A DNA stretch of 64,000 bases. Source: an uncultured bacterium. Lineage in GTDB: Bacteria; Chloroflexota; Anaerolineae; J036; Brachytrichaceae. The notes under the pieces are model-generated. The model ran no database searches, was not told the origin of the DNA, and was given only the letters and a program-made list of their open reading frames with translations. The stretch spans positions 1-64,000 of the forward strand of contig CAIXPS010000101.1 of the NCBI GenBank assembly GCA_903921365.1. The letters are read 5' to 3'. A program made the translations under genes and the position numbers. Every line of letters starts with the position of its first letter. Positions within the stretch are counted from its first letter, which is position 1. Below, piece after piece: positions 36,301-42,961 of the stretch.

Positions 36301-36574
36301 TGTGACGTTCACCGCAATGGTGGCGGTAGTGTCCCCGGGCGCGGGCGCACCTGGCGGCGTGGTGACGTTCACGATCAATGGCGCACCGGTTGGGACGTCG
36401 TCACTGACGGGCGCCAGTGCGACCTACATCACGTCGACGCTACCTGCGGGCGCGTACACAGTCACCGCGACCTATGGCGGCGATGTGAACTTCGCGCAGA
36501 GCGTCGGGACGCTGAACCCCATTCTCACAGTGACGCCGTTGTATGGAATCTACCTGCCCATAGCTCTGCGGTGA
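30395..36574 (+). CDS. Giant secreted protein: seven-bladed propeller plus fifteen Ig-like repeats
   Basis: 2059 residues from the ATG at 30395, which has AAAGGA just upstream; an upstream open stretch to 30293 lacks start features. A signal peptide (about 1-40) is followed by a G8/beta-helix-like region opening with VTWTGAGDGIRWSNRANW. Residues about 257-585 contain seven blades of the form SAVIDxANGYAYFGT...KVDLxxFxRVGALT. From about 588 come fifteen Ig-like (Big_3-type) repeats of about 98 residues, each with xSSxNPSVYGQ(S/A)VTFTATV, a TPTG(V/T)V(T/N)F turn, (L/P)xGTHTVxATYxGDxNF, and a closing QTVNKA. The protein ends in YGIYLPIALR. Such Ig arrays usually form long stalks on the cell surface; the propeller would then be the outward or binding part. 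No anchor motif is evident. Confidence 0.9.
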   Translation: MRIIGFSHVIRRSRRFVKVIWVTALLLAANPLGATAAPVASLPAQVGTVTWTGAGDGIRWSNRANWDAGRLPGPNDVVRLGPAPAGAVIDGTFVGVIAGLKIDAGFQGTLRLKQPLRITGDLDMQGGVLDGGFASLWVNGAVRVNGGMLITPRAVMHVNSLDIQAPGVVQMGSRGKLNLAGNGTPLSGNGLLDVTTNRPNSVEFTGKTTSSLDLAGPVSALQSIHISASAMQRLAAGRAISAPRAPNAPLFAEYGSSLTLNGGEDNLSAAVIDAANGYAYFGTFTSSGIIIKVDLATFQRVGALTLDPGEDILTSAVLDDVDGFAYFGTATAPGIVVKIDLSTFTRASAVTLDVNLNQYPLTSAVIDTGNGFAYFGTSNTSPANIIRIALNGANLPTYDGMLTLNPGEENLLSAVIDTANGQAYFGTLDTSAANTASVIQVDLANFNRAGALALNQDENGLGSAVIDTANNAAYFATSTSPINIVKVQLSPLSRVGAIQPFSTDYNLVYAGVIDASKGYAYFGAQGAPSVIAKVRISPGFTTVQTITLPSGEDFIASAVLDPNQHYAYFGTTNSPGVIVRVALLNAQTTLTSTVNPSVYGQSVTFTATVIPIGTPGTPTGVVTFSVDSGPNVTRTLTSGIAAYTPASLTVGTHFITATYGGTAVFDIAGGTLTQIVSQASTTTTLSSSVNPSSYGQGLTFTATVTSVAPGSGTPTGPLTFIIDGTPIVTPTLNAGGVATYTTSTLAAGAHTVNALYGGSTSYISSTGSLTTSQTVNKAGTLETITSSSNPAVFGQTVTFTTIVSVVAPAAGTPTGVVTITIDGNVIATPTLGSNRVATFTTSSLIVGTHTVSVTFSGDANYSGGSAAIANGQVINKANSTVSVASSANPSYFGQPVTFTAAVTPVSPGGGAVAPSGTVNFTVDGIVAGSGTLSGGVATMTLNATTMAVGAHTISAIYSGDASFNGSAGNLAASQRVSKTNTTAGIVSSANPSIFGQAITFTVTITPVAPGAGAPSGVVTFTIDNAVVGTSGVSGGVATYVTQTLVVGTHAVTATYGGDANFNIGTATLASGQIVNKANTSTTIASSVNASVYGQSVTFTATVAVLAPSGTVLSGSVNFMVDGVIVLTPTLSGGVALFTTSALPAGTHAISATYAGTTSINGSTATLSPDQTVNNASTATSVGSSANPSVYGQVITFTAVVSLVAPSTGTPQGVMNFIIDSNLVSAPTISGGVAQYVTTTLSAGTHTVSAVYGGNLNVFGSIGNLAGDQIVNKANTTVTVTSTVNPSVYGQAVTFTTTVKSVAPSVATPTGPITVSIDGASPVALTLSNGVAAYTTSTLTIGAHRIVATYDGAANFNGSTASLALSQTVAFASTTTSVASSLTPAVFGDEVAFTATVTAVLPGAGTPTGVVTFTIDGALSTIATLSNGAASMATSVLTKGLHTVVVAYGGDGQFKTSTGSLTPNQQVVGASTTTSVDASANTTVYGQAAAFTATVSSVAGTPTGIVSFTVDGVAGSTLAPLNGNIAAFSTTLIPGGTHTVTALYLGTADYGPSTGSITHTVSKTDTTTSVDTSANPTLFGEVVTFTAVVTPVAPGSGTVGGTVNFIIDGSLAGSGDLSGGVATFTSTSLTIGTHTITATYAGDNNFNGSSGSLAPDQGINPADSATTVDSSANPSIYGQSVTFTATVSAVAPSIGTPTGLITFSVDGIPVSSPYLGDGIATYVISILPVGTHTIEVIYEGDPGFSPSGGSLTVSQTVNVAGTTTSIASLKNPSIIGESAHFTVTVAAPAPSSGTPSGMVTITLDNGVVATPVLFNGEATFTAPSLTVGQHIVTASYSGDGSYDVSSGVLTQTVNRPAATITITSSQNPSVYGQTVTFTAIVTSAAGTPTGAVTITVDGTPLTTQSVDAGGRITVATSALPTGNHTVTAQYSGNANFNTGVTTLAPSQVVNKASTTTAMALSANPVMATHAVTFTAMVAVVSPGAGAPGGVVTFTINGAPVGTSSLTGASATYITSTLPAGAYTVTATYGGDVNFAQSVGTLNPILTVTPLYGIYLPIALR
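32140..36540 (+). repeat. Fifteen tandem Ig-domain coding repeats of about 294 bp
   Basis: Diverged tandem units encode the Ig-like array. The units differ at many silent sites, so the array is old rather than recently expanded. Units 10 and 14 lack a short loop (VAGTPTG instead of VAPGxGTPTG). Confidence 0.9.
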
Positions 36575-36606
36575 GAGTGTCGCCAGATGGCGATCAGATC
36601 AACGGT

Positions 36607-36642
36607 GAAACGCGGGCGGTTTTGACAACCACCCGCGTTTCC
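36607..36642 (+). terminator. Terminator hairpin after the giant Ig protein
   Basis: Stem of about 14 bp, GAAACGCGGGCGGT pairing with ACCACCCGCGTTTC with one mismatch, 32 bp past the stop. The tail is CATTTTGTG, a modest T-run. Confidence 0.8.
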
Positions 36643-36724
36643 ATTTTGTGATATTCGTTACTTTACGCGGTATTGGCGATTCACACGCGCCCACCGGCAG
36701 ACGACGATACAACAAGGTGAAGCC

Positions 36725-37744
36725 ATGAATCTCATGAAGTTCCGGGCGCAGTTGCACTGCGCCTCTGTCGCGACCATCGCGCTCTTTGGCGCCACGGTAG
36801 CACTCGCCGGCGTGACCGCGACGACAGCAGCTCCTATGCTCGGAGGGTGCCCGATGTTCCCTTCCGACAATGTGTGGAACGCGCGCGCCGACACACTGCC
36901 GGTTGATCCAAATTCAAATGCCTACGTCGCTGCGATGGGCGCAAACGCCAAAGCACACGCCGACTTCGGCTCAGGCACATGGGACGGCGGGCCAATCGGC
37001 ATTCCGTTTGTCGTCGTCCCAGCGACGCAAACACTCGTCGCGATCACCTACGTCGAGTATGGCGACGAAAGCGACCCCGGCCCATTCCCAATCCCGCCAA
37101 CTGCGCCTGTCGAATGGGGCTCGGACAATCATGTGCTGGTGCTGCGGCAGGGCGAGTGCAAGCTATACGAGCTGTACCACGCCGTGAAACAATCCGACAA
37201 CAGTTGGGAGGCTGGCTCTGGCGCGGTGTACACGCTGACAGTCAACGGCCCGTTTCGCCCGGCAGGTTGGACGTCCGCCGACGCCGCCGGGCTGCCCATG
37301 TTGCCGGGGCTGGCGCGTTACGACGAAGTTGCCACCGGCGAGATCAACCACGCGTTGCGCTTTACCTCTAATAGCTCGCGCGCTGCCTACATCTGGCCGG
37401 CGTTGCACCAGGCGCCTTACCACGCAACACCGACATCGCCGCCGATGGGTCAGCGCTTCCGCCTCAAGGCGTCATTCGCCATCGATGCGCACTTCTCGGC
37501 GCAGACGGCGGTCATCCTGCGCGCGCTCAAGCGCTACGGCATGATCCTCGCCGATAACGGCACATCGTGGTTTATCAGCGGCGCACCTGATGAGCGCTGG
37601 AACGAAGACGCACTGCACCAACTCGACACATCCGTGAAAGGCTCCGACTTCGAGGCTGTCGATGAGTCCAGCCTGATGGTGCGCAACAACACCGGGCAAG
37701 TGTGGGCGCGCACCTACATTCCGCTTGTAATCAGGCCTGGCTAA
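36725..37744 (+). CDS. Secreted protein of unknown function with C-terminal YIPLVIR tail
   Basis: 339 residues with a signal peptide (about 1-36). The mature protein opens with CPMFPSDNVWNARADTLPVD and has blocks GPIGIPFVVV, ESDPGPFPIPP, RPAGWTSADAAGLPMLPGLA, RFRLKASFAIDAHF and ILADNGTSWFISGAPDERWN. I recall this block pattern in secreted proteins of Actinobacteria and Chloroflexota but know no assigned activity. It ends in ARTYIPLVIRPG, a tail like those of the giant surface proteins nearby. It lies 150 bp after the giant gene, separated by a terminator. No catalytic motif was recognised. Confidence 0.8.
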   Translation: MNLMKFRAQLHCASVATIALFGATVALAGVTATTAAPMLGGCPMFPSDNVWNARADTLPVDPNSNAYVAAMGANAKAHADFGSGTWDGGPIGIPFVVVPATQTLVAITYVEYGDESDPGPFPIPPTAPVEWGSDNHVLVLRQGECKLYELYHAVKQSDNSWEAGSGAVYTLTVNGPFRPAGWTSADAAGLPMLPGLARYDEVATGEINHALRFTSNSSRAAYIWPALHQAPYHATPTSPPMGQRFRLKASFAIDAHFSAQTAVILRALKRYGMILADNGTSWFISGAPDERWNEDALHQLDTSVKGSDFEAVDESSLMVRNNTGQVWARTYIPLVIRPG

Positions 37745-37752
37745 CGAACTTC

Positions 37753-38553
37753 TTAAGCCGAATAGTTGCGCATCGCCACGCGCTGTTCCGGCACAGCATA
37801 TTGGCCAGTCACAGCCACAATCACTTTATTGGTGTCAAAGTACACCTGCCAGTAGTCATTGTTGTGGCAGTACGGGCGGACAGCGATGACAGGCCCCCAT
37901 TGCGTAAACTGCAACACTTCTACGGCTGGCGCAGGGTTGGGCAGCACGTTTGGAATCTTCGCAATGGCCTCTTGCAACTTCATCATGACTTCGGCAGGAT
38001 TGGCAGAGTGAGCGATTTGCGCGGTGAGATCAACCCGCCGATGGGGGTTTGTCGTGTAGTTCTGAATAGTGCCGGAGAAAATGGCATTGTTGCCTAAATA
38101 CACATGGATGTTATCCGCCGTGTCCACGGCAGTCACGAACAAGCCTATTTCGCGCACGTCACCCGTCACGCCAGCGGCGGTGATCATATCCCCCACCTTG
38201 AAGGGGCGCAGCAGGATGAGAAACACGCCCGCTGCAAAATTGGCCAGCAGGCCACCCCACGCCGCGCCGATGGCAATGCCTACCGCGGCTAACAATGCTG
38301 CAAAGGATGTGGTCTCAATCCCCAGCACGCCCAAAATAGCAATGATAATCAGCAGGCGCAACAATACGCTGACGCCTCCTTCAACGTAACGAGCCAGGGT
38401 CGGCTCCACCTTGCTCGCGTTGAGACCGCTGGCCAGCAACTTAACCAGGAGCCCAATGAGCCAGCCTCCAACGACCCAGATGACAATTGCCCCAATAACC
38501 TTTAAAACTAACGGAACAAGAAAAATATTCGCGGCACTCGTAATATCTTGCAT
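37753..38553 (-). CDS. Small mechanosensitive ion channel (MscS family)
   Basis: 266 residues. Helices at about 10-32, 60-80 and 82-110 are followed by the MscS beta domain. The pore helix region AALLAAVGIAIGAAWGGLLANFAAG has the Ala/Gly packing of TM3, and LLRPFKVGDMI follows as in all MscS channels; IFSGTIQNYT is the usual later block. It is expected to open under membrane tension and release solutes on osmotic down-shock. It converges on the preceding gene with 8 bp between stops. Confidence 0.95.
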   Translation of the reverse strand: MQDITSAANIFLVPLVLKVIGAIVIWVVGGWLIGLLVKLLASGLNASKVEPTLARYVEGGVSVLLRLLIIIAILGVLGIETTSFAALLAAVGIAIGAAWGGLLANFAAGVFLILLRPFKVGDMITAAGVTGDVREIGLFVTAVDTADNIHVYLGNNAIFSGTIQNYTTNPHRRVDLTAQIAHSANPAEVMMKLQEAIAKIPNVLPNPAPAVEVLQFTQWGPVIAVRPYCHNNDYWQVYFDTNKVIVAVTGQYAVPEQRVAMRNYSA

Positions 38554-38747
38554 AGTGGATTATCCTGAATAAAACTGTTATGGCATCGCATTTATAGCGA
38601 TTCCATGCGGATTTGACGCGCAGATTGTAGCAGAAAATCGACACGAAAAACCGTATGAGAGGTTGAGTATTCCAAGTTATTTGTGCCAGAATACACTTGA
38701 ATGTGTGAGATATTTTCAGGCACTTTAACGCAAAAATATCTGGTAGC

Positions 38748-39602
38748 ATGCACCCCATGGCTACCCTATATCCGACCACGAATGCGGACGGCAAACCCGT
38801 CATCGCGATGACTGATGAGCAGAAGTACTGGTTTGACATCAAAGGCTGGATTCTGCTGTCGGCGTTGTTCAGCGAGACAGAGCTGACGCCGATCCGGGAA
38901 CACCAGATGCGCTTCCTGTACGACCGCGAGTCGCTGCCGGCACACGAGCGCGACAACCACGGCGGGGCGTCCGAGGTGCTGCTGGATCACCCGGCCGTCG
39001 TTGGCGTATTGAATGAGATCATCTCGCACCAGCCGATGGCCTCGGAAGACTGTTACGGTTTCCGCTACGACCACACCTATTCCAGCCATCGCAAAGCCGG
39101 CCACGACAATTGGGGACCGCATGGCGGAAGCGGTCTGTTTAACTTCAACGGCAACTCGCATGTCTACCAGCATCAGTTGGGACAGATTCACGCCGGGCTG
39201 GTGCGCGTGGTGTGGGAATTGAACGAGGTGCAGAAGGGCGACAGCGGCACGCTGTTGTTGTCGGGCAGCCACAAGGCGGCTTTCCCGCGCCCGGACTCCA
39301 CCAACACCAACCGGGATCACCCGCTCTACGAGTCGTACTCATGCCCGGCTGGCTCGGCGCTGATCTTCACCGAGGCGCTATGCCACAGTGGAACGAAATG
39401 GGTCAACCCGGATCGTGATCGGCTGTCGCTGTTCACCTGCTACAACACCGTTAACGCCAAATGGGGCAAGGGCGCCGTCGCAGCCGACGTAATCGCAGCG
39501 ATGAAACCCAAGCGCCAGACGCTGTTTCGCGGGGTGTGGACCTCCTTTGGCGAAGGCGAGCGCAGCAACAAGTACTATAGCGAGGCCAACCGGGCGGTTT
39601 AA
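38748..39602 (+). CDS. Phytanoyl-CoA dioxygenase (PhyH) family protein
   Basis: 284 residues; ATGs at 38748 and 38757 both fit and neither has a clear ribosome-binding site. FDIKGWILLSALFSETEL is the typical PhyH opening, and QLGQIHAGLVRVVWELNEVQ, DSGTLLLSGSHKAAFPRP and ALCHSGTKWVN form the double-stranded beta-helix core of Fe(II)/2-oxoglutarate oxygenases. Bacterial members hydroxylate diverse small molecules, so the substrate is open. A 55-residue membrane peptide gene starts directly after its stop codon. Confidence 0.88.
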   Translation: MHPMATLYPTTNADGKPVIAMTDEQKYWFDIKGWILLSALFSETELTPIREHQMRFLYDRESLPAHERDNHGGASEVLLDHPAVVGVLNEIISHQPMASEDCYGFRYDHTYSSHRKAGHDNWGPHGGSGLFNFNGNSHVYQHQLGQIHAGLVRVVWELNEVQKGDSGTLLLSGSHKAAFPRPDSTNTNRDHPLYESYSCPAGSALIFTEALCHSGTKWVNPDRDRLSLFTCYNTVNAKWGKGAVAADVIAAMKPKRQTLFRGVWTSFGEGERSNKYYSEANRAV

Positions 39603-39770
39603 ATGTTCAAAACCCTGGTCGTCGTTGTGATTATCACGGTACTCGTTTTGCTCGGAGTCAGGTTCATTTTGTATGGCGTCCATAACTTGCTGGCGGGAAT
39701 CGGGGCGTTCGTGGTAGTTGCAGGTATCGTCTATCTTGTGGTTGCCCGCGACGACAAGCCTAAGGGCTAG
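39603..39770 (+). CDS. Small two-helix membrane protein
   Basis: 55 residues starting at the base after the PhyH stop codon. Nearly the whole chain is hydrophobic: two helices (about 4-24 and 30-48) with a short loop and a charged tail RDDKPKG. The zero gap suggests translational coupling with the PhyH gene. No family recognised. Confidence 0.55.
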   Translation: MFKTLVVVVIITVLVLLGVRFILYGVHNLLAGIGAFVVVAGIVYLVVARDDKPKG

Positions 39771-39864
39771 GCGCGTTGCCATATGATGAGCGAGATAGCA
39801 CGATCTCTTCATCAAAAACCACGGGTGAACGCACATCCATTTTTACGTCAGGAGTATAGACACA

Positions 39865-40617
39865 ATGAGCGCAACGAGCTATTTTCAAGCCGCAGACAGC
39901 GTCCTCGCGGCAGTCCGCAATACACAAACGCAGAATATCCAGCGCGCCGCGACGGCTATTGCCGATGCGTTGGCGACAAAGAAGGTGTGGCATTTCCTCG
40001 ATCAGGGTCATACTGGCGAGGAATTCGTCGGGCGCACCGGCGGCATGATCGCCCTCAACCCGATCAAAATCGCCCTCGACGTGCGCCACCAGGGCGCCCT
40101 GCCCGGCTTTCGCACCGGGCAAAGTTCCGCGTTTGACTATGTCGCCTATCGCAAAGGCGACGTGCCGATCGATTTCATCCTCGACAAATGCCAGATTGTC
40201 CCCGGCGACATCATGATGATTCACTCGGTATCCGGCTCGCGCGGGATGCCCATCAGCCTCGCCATCGGCGCGAAAGCGCGCGGCGCGATTGTGCTGGCGA
40301 TCACCTCATTGACCTATAGCAAGGCATTGCAGCCGGTGCATCCCAGCGGCAAACGCCTGTGCGAAGTTGCTGACCTGGTGATCGACGATTGCGGCCCGGT
40401 CGGCGACACGCTGCTCAAAGTCGACGGGATGGGCGAGGAAATCTGCGCCAGTTCCGGTCTGAGCTTTGTCTACATCATGTGGGCGCTTGAGGCCGAGATT
40501 TGCGCACTCCTGACGCAGCGCGGCATCGTTCCAAGCGTCTATCGCAATGCCAATCTGCCCGGCGCGCAGCAGGTCAATGAGGGTATCACACAGGCCTATA
40601 ACGAAAGAGGCGTTTGA
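39865..40617 (+). CDS. SIS-domain sugar-phosphate isomerase-like protein
   Basis: 250 residues with AGGAG upstream of the ATG. The domain resembles the SIS_2/UPF0309 group: KKVWHFLDQGHTGEE, then IVPGDIMMIHSVSGSRGMPI, where the Ser-rich loop binds sugar phosphate, and GAIVLAITSLTYSKALQPVHPSGKRLCEVADLVIDD. UPF0309 proteins are thought to bind or isomerise phosphosugars. It may serve in amino-sugar metabolism, but no neighbour supports a specific pathway. The downstream CPBP gene begins 10 bp later. Confidence 0.88.
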   Translation: MSATSYFQAADSVLAAVRNTQTQNIQRAATAIADALATKKVWHFLDQGHTGEEFVGRTGGMIALNPIKIALDVRHQGALPGFRTGQSSAFDYVAYRKGDVPIDFILDKCQIVPGDIMMIHSVSGSRGMPISLAIGAKARGAIVLAITSLTYSKALQPVHPSGKRLCEVADLVIDDCGPVGDTLLKVDGMGEEICASSGLSFVYIMWALEAEICALLTQRGIVPSVYRNANLPGAQQVNEGITQAYNERGV

Positions 40618-40627
40618 GCAGAAGCCG

Positions 40628-41299
40628 ATGAGAGTAGTCAACGCGCTGCGTAAAGACATCCAGGGCATCCCTGTCTGGGTGGAATTTGTCCTGATCATCA
40701 CGATCTGCTTCGGACACCTGATTTACCATTCTTCGCAGACGCTGTTCATTGATGCCAGTAAAGTCACGAACATCATCACCGATCAGAGCGCGCTGGCCGA
40801 CGGCATGTTCGATATCGTCGTGGTATGTATCACCCTTGGCTTTCTCAAGCTGCGCGGTTGGAAGCTGACCGAGTTCCTGCCAGTGAAAGCAACGTGGACG
40901 GGGTTGTTCCTTGCAGTCGCCATGCTGGCCGGGCACCGCTTTCTGGCAATCGTCAGCTACACGTTGCTGTCGGGCATCTTCGGCATTCAGATGGTTGCCG
41001 GTGTGCAGAGCACTCTCTCGCCCATCGGCGTGATCGCGACATCGATTGATGTCGGCTTTATCGAGGAGTTGATCGTGCTGGGGTATGTGACACATGTGCT
41101 GCAGCATCGCGGCCCGTTTTTCGCCATCACCATCAGCACGTGCATTCGCTTGTCGTATCACCTGTATCAGGGGCCGTTGGTGATGATCATCGTCATTCCC
41201 ATGGGCGTTCTGTTTGGCATCATCTACTGGCGCTATCGCAACTTATGGCCTTTCATGTTAGCGCACGCGTTCTACGATCTGATGATTCTGGCGCCATAA
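40628..41299 (+). CDS. CPBP-family intramembrane metalloprotease-like protein
   Basis: 223 residues from the ATG at 40628; an open stretch back to 40547 overlaps the SIS gene. Six or so membrane helices. FIEELIVLGYVTHVLQ carries the EE of motif 1 (though the usual Arg after it is Gly), LSYHLYQG the motif-2 His, and LAHAFYDLMI the motif-3 His-(x)3-D. These make the CPBP/Rce1-like active site. Bacterial members process peptides or membrane proteins; target unknown. Confidence 0.85.
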   Translation: MRVVNALRKDIQGIPVWVEFVLIITICFGHLIYHSSQTLFIDASKVTNIITDQSALADGMFDIVVVCITLGFLKLRGWKLTEFLPVKATWTGLFLAVAMLAGHRFLAIVSYTLLSGIFGIQMVAGVQSTLSPIGVIATSIDVGFIEELIVLGYVTHVLQHRGPFFAITISTCIRLSYHLYQGPLVMIIVIPMGVLFGIIYWRYRNLWPFMLAHAFYDLMILAP

Positions 41300-41350
41300 A
41301 CCCGTTCAGCCCCGATGGTATAGTTGTGCCCGCTGGCAGGGTTGTTGAAA

Positions 41351-41794
41351 ATGGGTTGTAATAGTGTGGCACGAGGTGTGATTGCTGAACAGGCAAGGAT
41401 GGTTGGCGCGACAGGCGTAGCCATCCTCATTTTACATGCCCTGATGATGGCATTTATCCCTGCGCAGATCCTGCTGCTGGCCGACCACGATCACCTCACG
41501 CTCGGCGTCCCCACGGCAGAAGAATGGCAGGCGCACCTGCACCACCATCTCCAGGAAGCTCAGGACTACCTTGCCGGGCGGGCCACAGCGATCCCGGCGC
41601 CACAGAAAGGCAGTGTCACGATTGCGTCGGAGGCGCGCAGCGTCGCAGGCATCGTTAAAGAGCTGGCGCCGGCGCTCGTGGCAATCCGTTTTCTGGGCGG
41701 CGCCGCAGTCGAGCCAGGCGACAGGGCCGTGTGTTGTGCAGGGCCATTTGCGCGCACCCCGGCGTCGATAGTTCCCCGGTTGCCCCCCAGGTAA
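41351..41794 (+). CDS. Hypothetical His-rich membrane protein
   Basis: 147 residues from the ATG at 41351. One strong helix (VAILILHALMMAFIPAQILLL) is followed by LADHDHLTLGV and AHLHHHLQEAQDYL, a His-rich segment that could bind metal. The C-terminal third (after residue 110) is less ordered and ends in Pro/Arg. No family was recognised. It precedes a signal-peptide protein resembling copper-associated periplasmic proteins, so a metal role is possible; this is inference. Confidence 0.55.
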   Translation: MGCNSVARGVIAEQARMVGATGVAILILHALMMAFIPAQILLLADHDHLTLGVPTAEEWQAHLHHHLQEAQDYLAGRATAIPAPQKGSVTIASEARSVAGIVKELAPALVAIRFLGGAAVEPGDRAVCCAGPFARTPASIVPRLPPR

Positions 41795-41957
41795 TAAGCC
41801 TTATCACCCATCGGTCAAACGCATCCTCTCGGAACGTAAAGCGGACGCCCGGCGATGCCGGTTTCTCACGGGTCACGCTGACTGTGAATCAGAACAGGTC
41901 ACACAGTCCAATGACGAGTGTGGTCGGGTGTCGTTCAATACTTTATACGGGCTTATT

Positions 41958-42554
41958 GTGAATACTTCAAAAATAACCAGACTGGCCGCAGGCGTTGTCT
42001 GCGCGTCTCTTTTGTCCATCGCCGCAGTGCTTCCCGCGTTTGCCCATCAGCAAAAAGAGCTGGGCAACTACAATGTCGAGGTCGGGTTTACGGCGGAACC
42101 CGCCGTGCAGAACCAGATGAACGCGATCGAGTTCAACGCCGAGACCAAGGACGGCAAGAAGGTTGAGGGGCTGGAGGCGACGGTCAAGTTCGAAGTGACG
42201 GCGGGCGGCAAGACCCAGCCCATCGCCATCCACGCCGTCGAGGGCGCGCCTGGGCATTACCTCGGCGAGTTCATGCCGACGCTGGTGGGCGACTACACCT
42301 TCCACATGACCGGCAAGATCGAAGATTTGGCCGTGGATGAGAAGTTCGATTCCGGGCCGAACCGCTTTAGCCCGGTCGTGTCAGCGCGCGAGGTGCAGTT
42401 CCCCAACAAGCTACAGTCTCTGGATGAACTTGGCGCCCAGTTGGCAGCGGCAGATGCAAAAATCAGCCAGGCGCAGACCTTCGGCATTGCGGGCGTCGTG
42501 GCAGGCGTCCTTGGATTGATCGTCGGCGTGGCGGCGCTTGTCAAGCGCAAGTAA
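41958..42554 (+). CDS. Exported FixH/YtkA-like beta-sandwich protein with C-terminal membrane helix
   Basis: 198 residues from a GTG at 41958; an earlier GTG at 41928 also fits but would put residues before the signal peptide. NTSKITRLAAGVVCASLLSI leads to a cleavage region after FAH. The mature domain (NYNVEVGFTAEPAVQNQMNA, GAPGHYLGEFMPTLVGDYTF) resembles the YtkA/CopC-like beta-sandwich of the FixH group. A C-terminal helix (about 173-193) ends in KRK and should anchor it. A strong terminator follows. A role in metal handling or oxidase assembly is likely but unproven. Confidence 0.72.
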   Translation: MNTSKITRLAAGVVCASLLSIAAVLPAFAHQQKELGNYNVEVGFTAEPAVQNQMNAIEFNAETKDGKKVEGLEATVKFEVTAGGKTQPIAIHAVEGAPGHYLGEFMPTLVGDYTFHMTGKIEDLAVDEKFDSGPNRFSPVVSAREVQFPNKLQSLDELGAQLAAADAKISQAQTFGIAGVVAGVLGLIVGVAALVKRK

Positions 42555-42562
42555 ACGGCTTT

Positions 42563-42602
42563 CGCGCTAGCGAGGGCGTTGTCATGCGCCCTCGCTAGCG
42601 CG
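42563..42602 (+). terminator. Strong terminator-like hairpin
   Basis: Perfect 16-bp stem CGCGCTAGCGAGGGCG/CGCCCTCGCTAGCGCG with a short loop, just after the stop of the FixH-like gene. It is followed by CCTCTATTTTG, a short T-run. Confidence 0.85.
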
Positions 42603-42667
42603 CCTCTATTTTGCGGAAATGCCTGGCCGGCCCCGCACCGTTTATAATCCCTGTCCAAAGGCGGAAC

Positions 42668-42940
42668 ATGTTTGGAATTCAACCTATTCATATTATTGTC
42701 GTTGTAATCGTGGCATTGCTCATATTCGGGCCGGAAAAGCTGCCCACCATGGGGCGTGACCTCGCGCGCATGATCAACCAGTTCCGCACCGGCGCGGATG
42801 AGATGACGCGCGGATTCCGCGACGAGGTTGCCAAACCGCTCGAACAGCAATTGGCTGAACCAAAGACCTGCGTCAATTGCAACGCGGTCAACCTCGGCGA
42901 ATCGGGCTTCTGCAGCAAGTGCGGCACAAAACTCGGCTAA
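42668..42940 (+). CDS. tatA: TatA/TatB-like twin-arginine translocase subunit with C-terminal zinc ribbon
   Basis: 90 residues from the ATG at 42668; AAAGGCGG precedes it and a TATAAT lies about 20 bases upstream (42644-42649). The first 65 residues are a typical TatA: a short periplasmic start, one helix (HIIVVVIVALLIF), the hinge FGPEKLP, and an amphipathic helix (GRDLARMINQFRTGADEMTR). The last 22 residues are a zinc ribbon, TCVNCNAVNLGESGFCSKCG, with four Cys in two CxxC pairs. TatA forms the membrane pore used by proteins such as the Tat-signal oxidase at 16295. The zinc ribbon is not a normal part of TatA. Confidence 0.88.
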   Translation: MFGIQPIHIIVVVIVALLIFGPEKLPTMGRDLARMINQFRTGADEMTRGFRDEVAKPLEQQLAEPKTCVNCNAVNLGESGFCSKCGTKLG

Positions 42941-42961
42941 CCCGACAACATCCCCACTTCC

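Noticed and set aside
32140-36540. Tandem repeats considered as a CRISPR or satellite array
   Set aside because: The units are 294 bp, diverged and code in one frame for Ig-like domains; no CRISPR-like repeat-spacer pattern is seen anywhere in the window.
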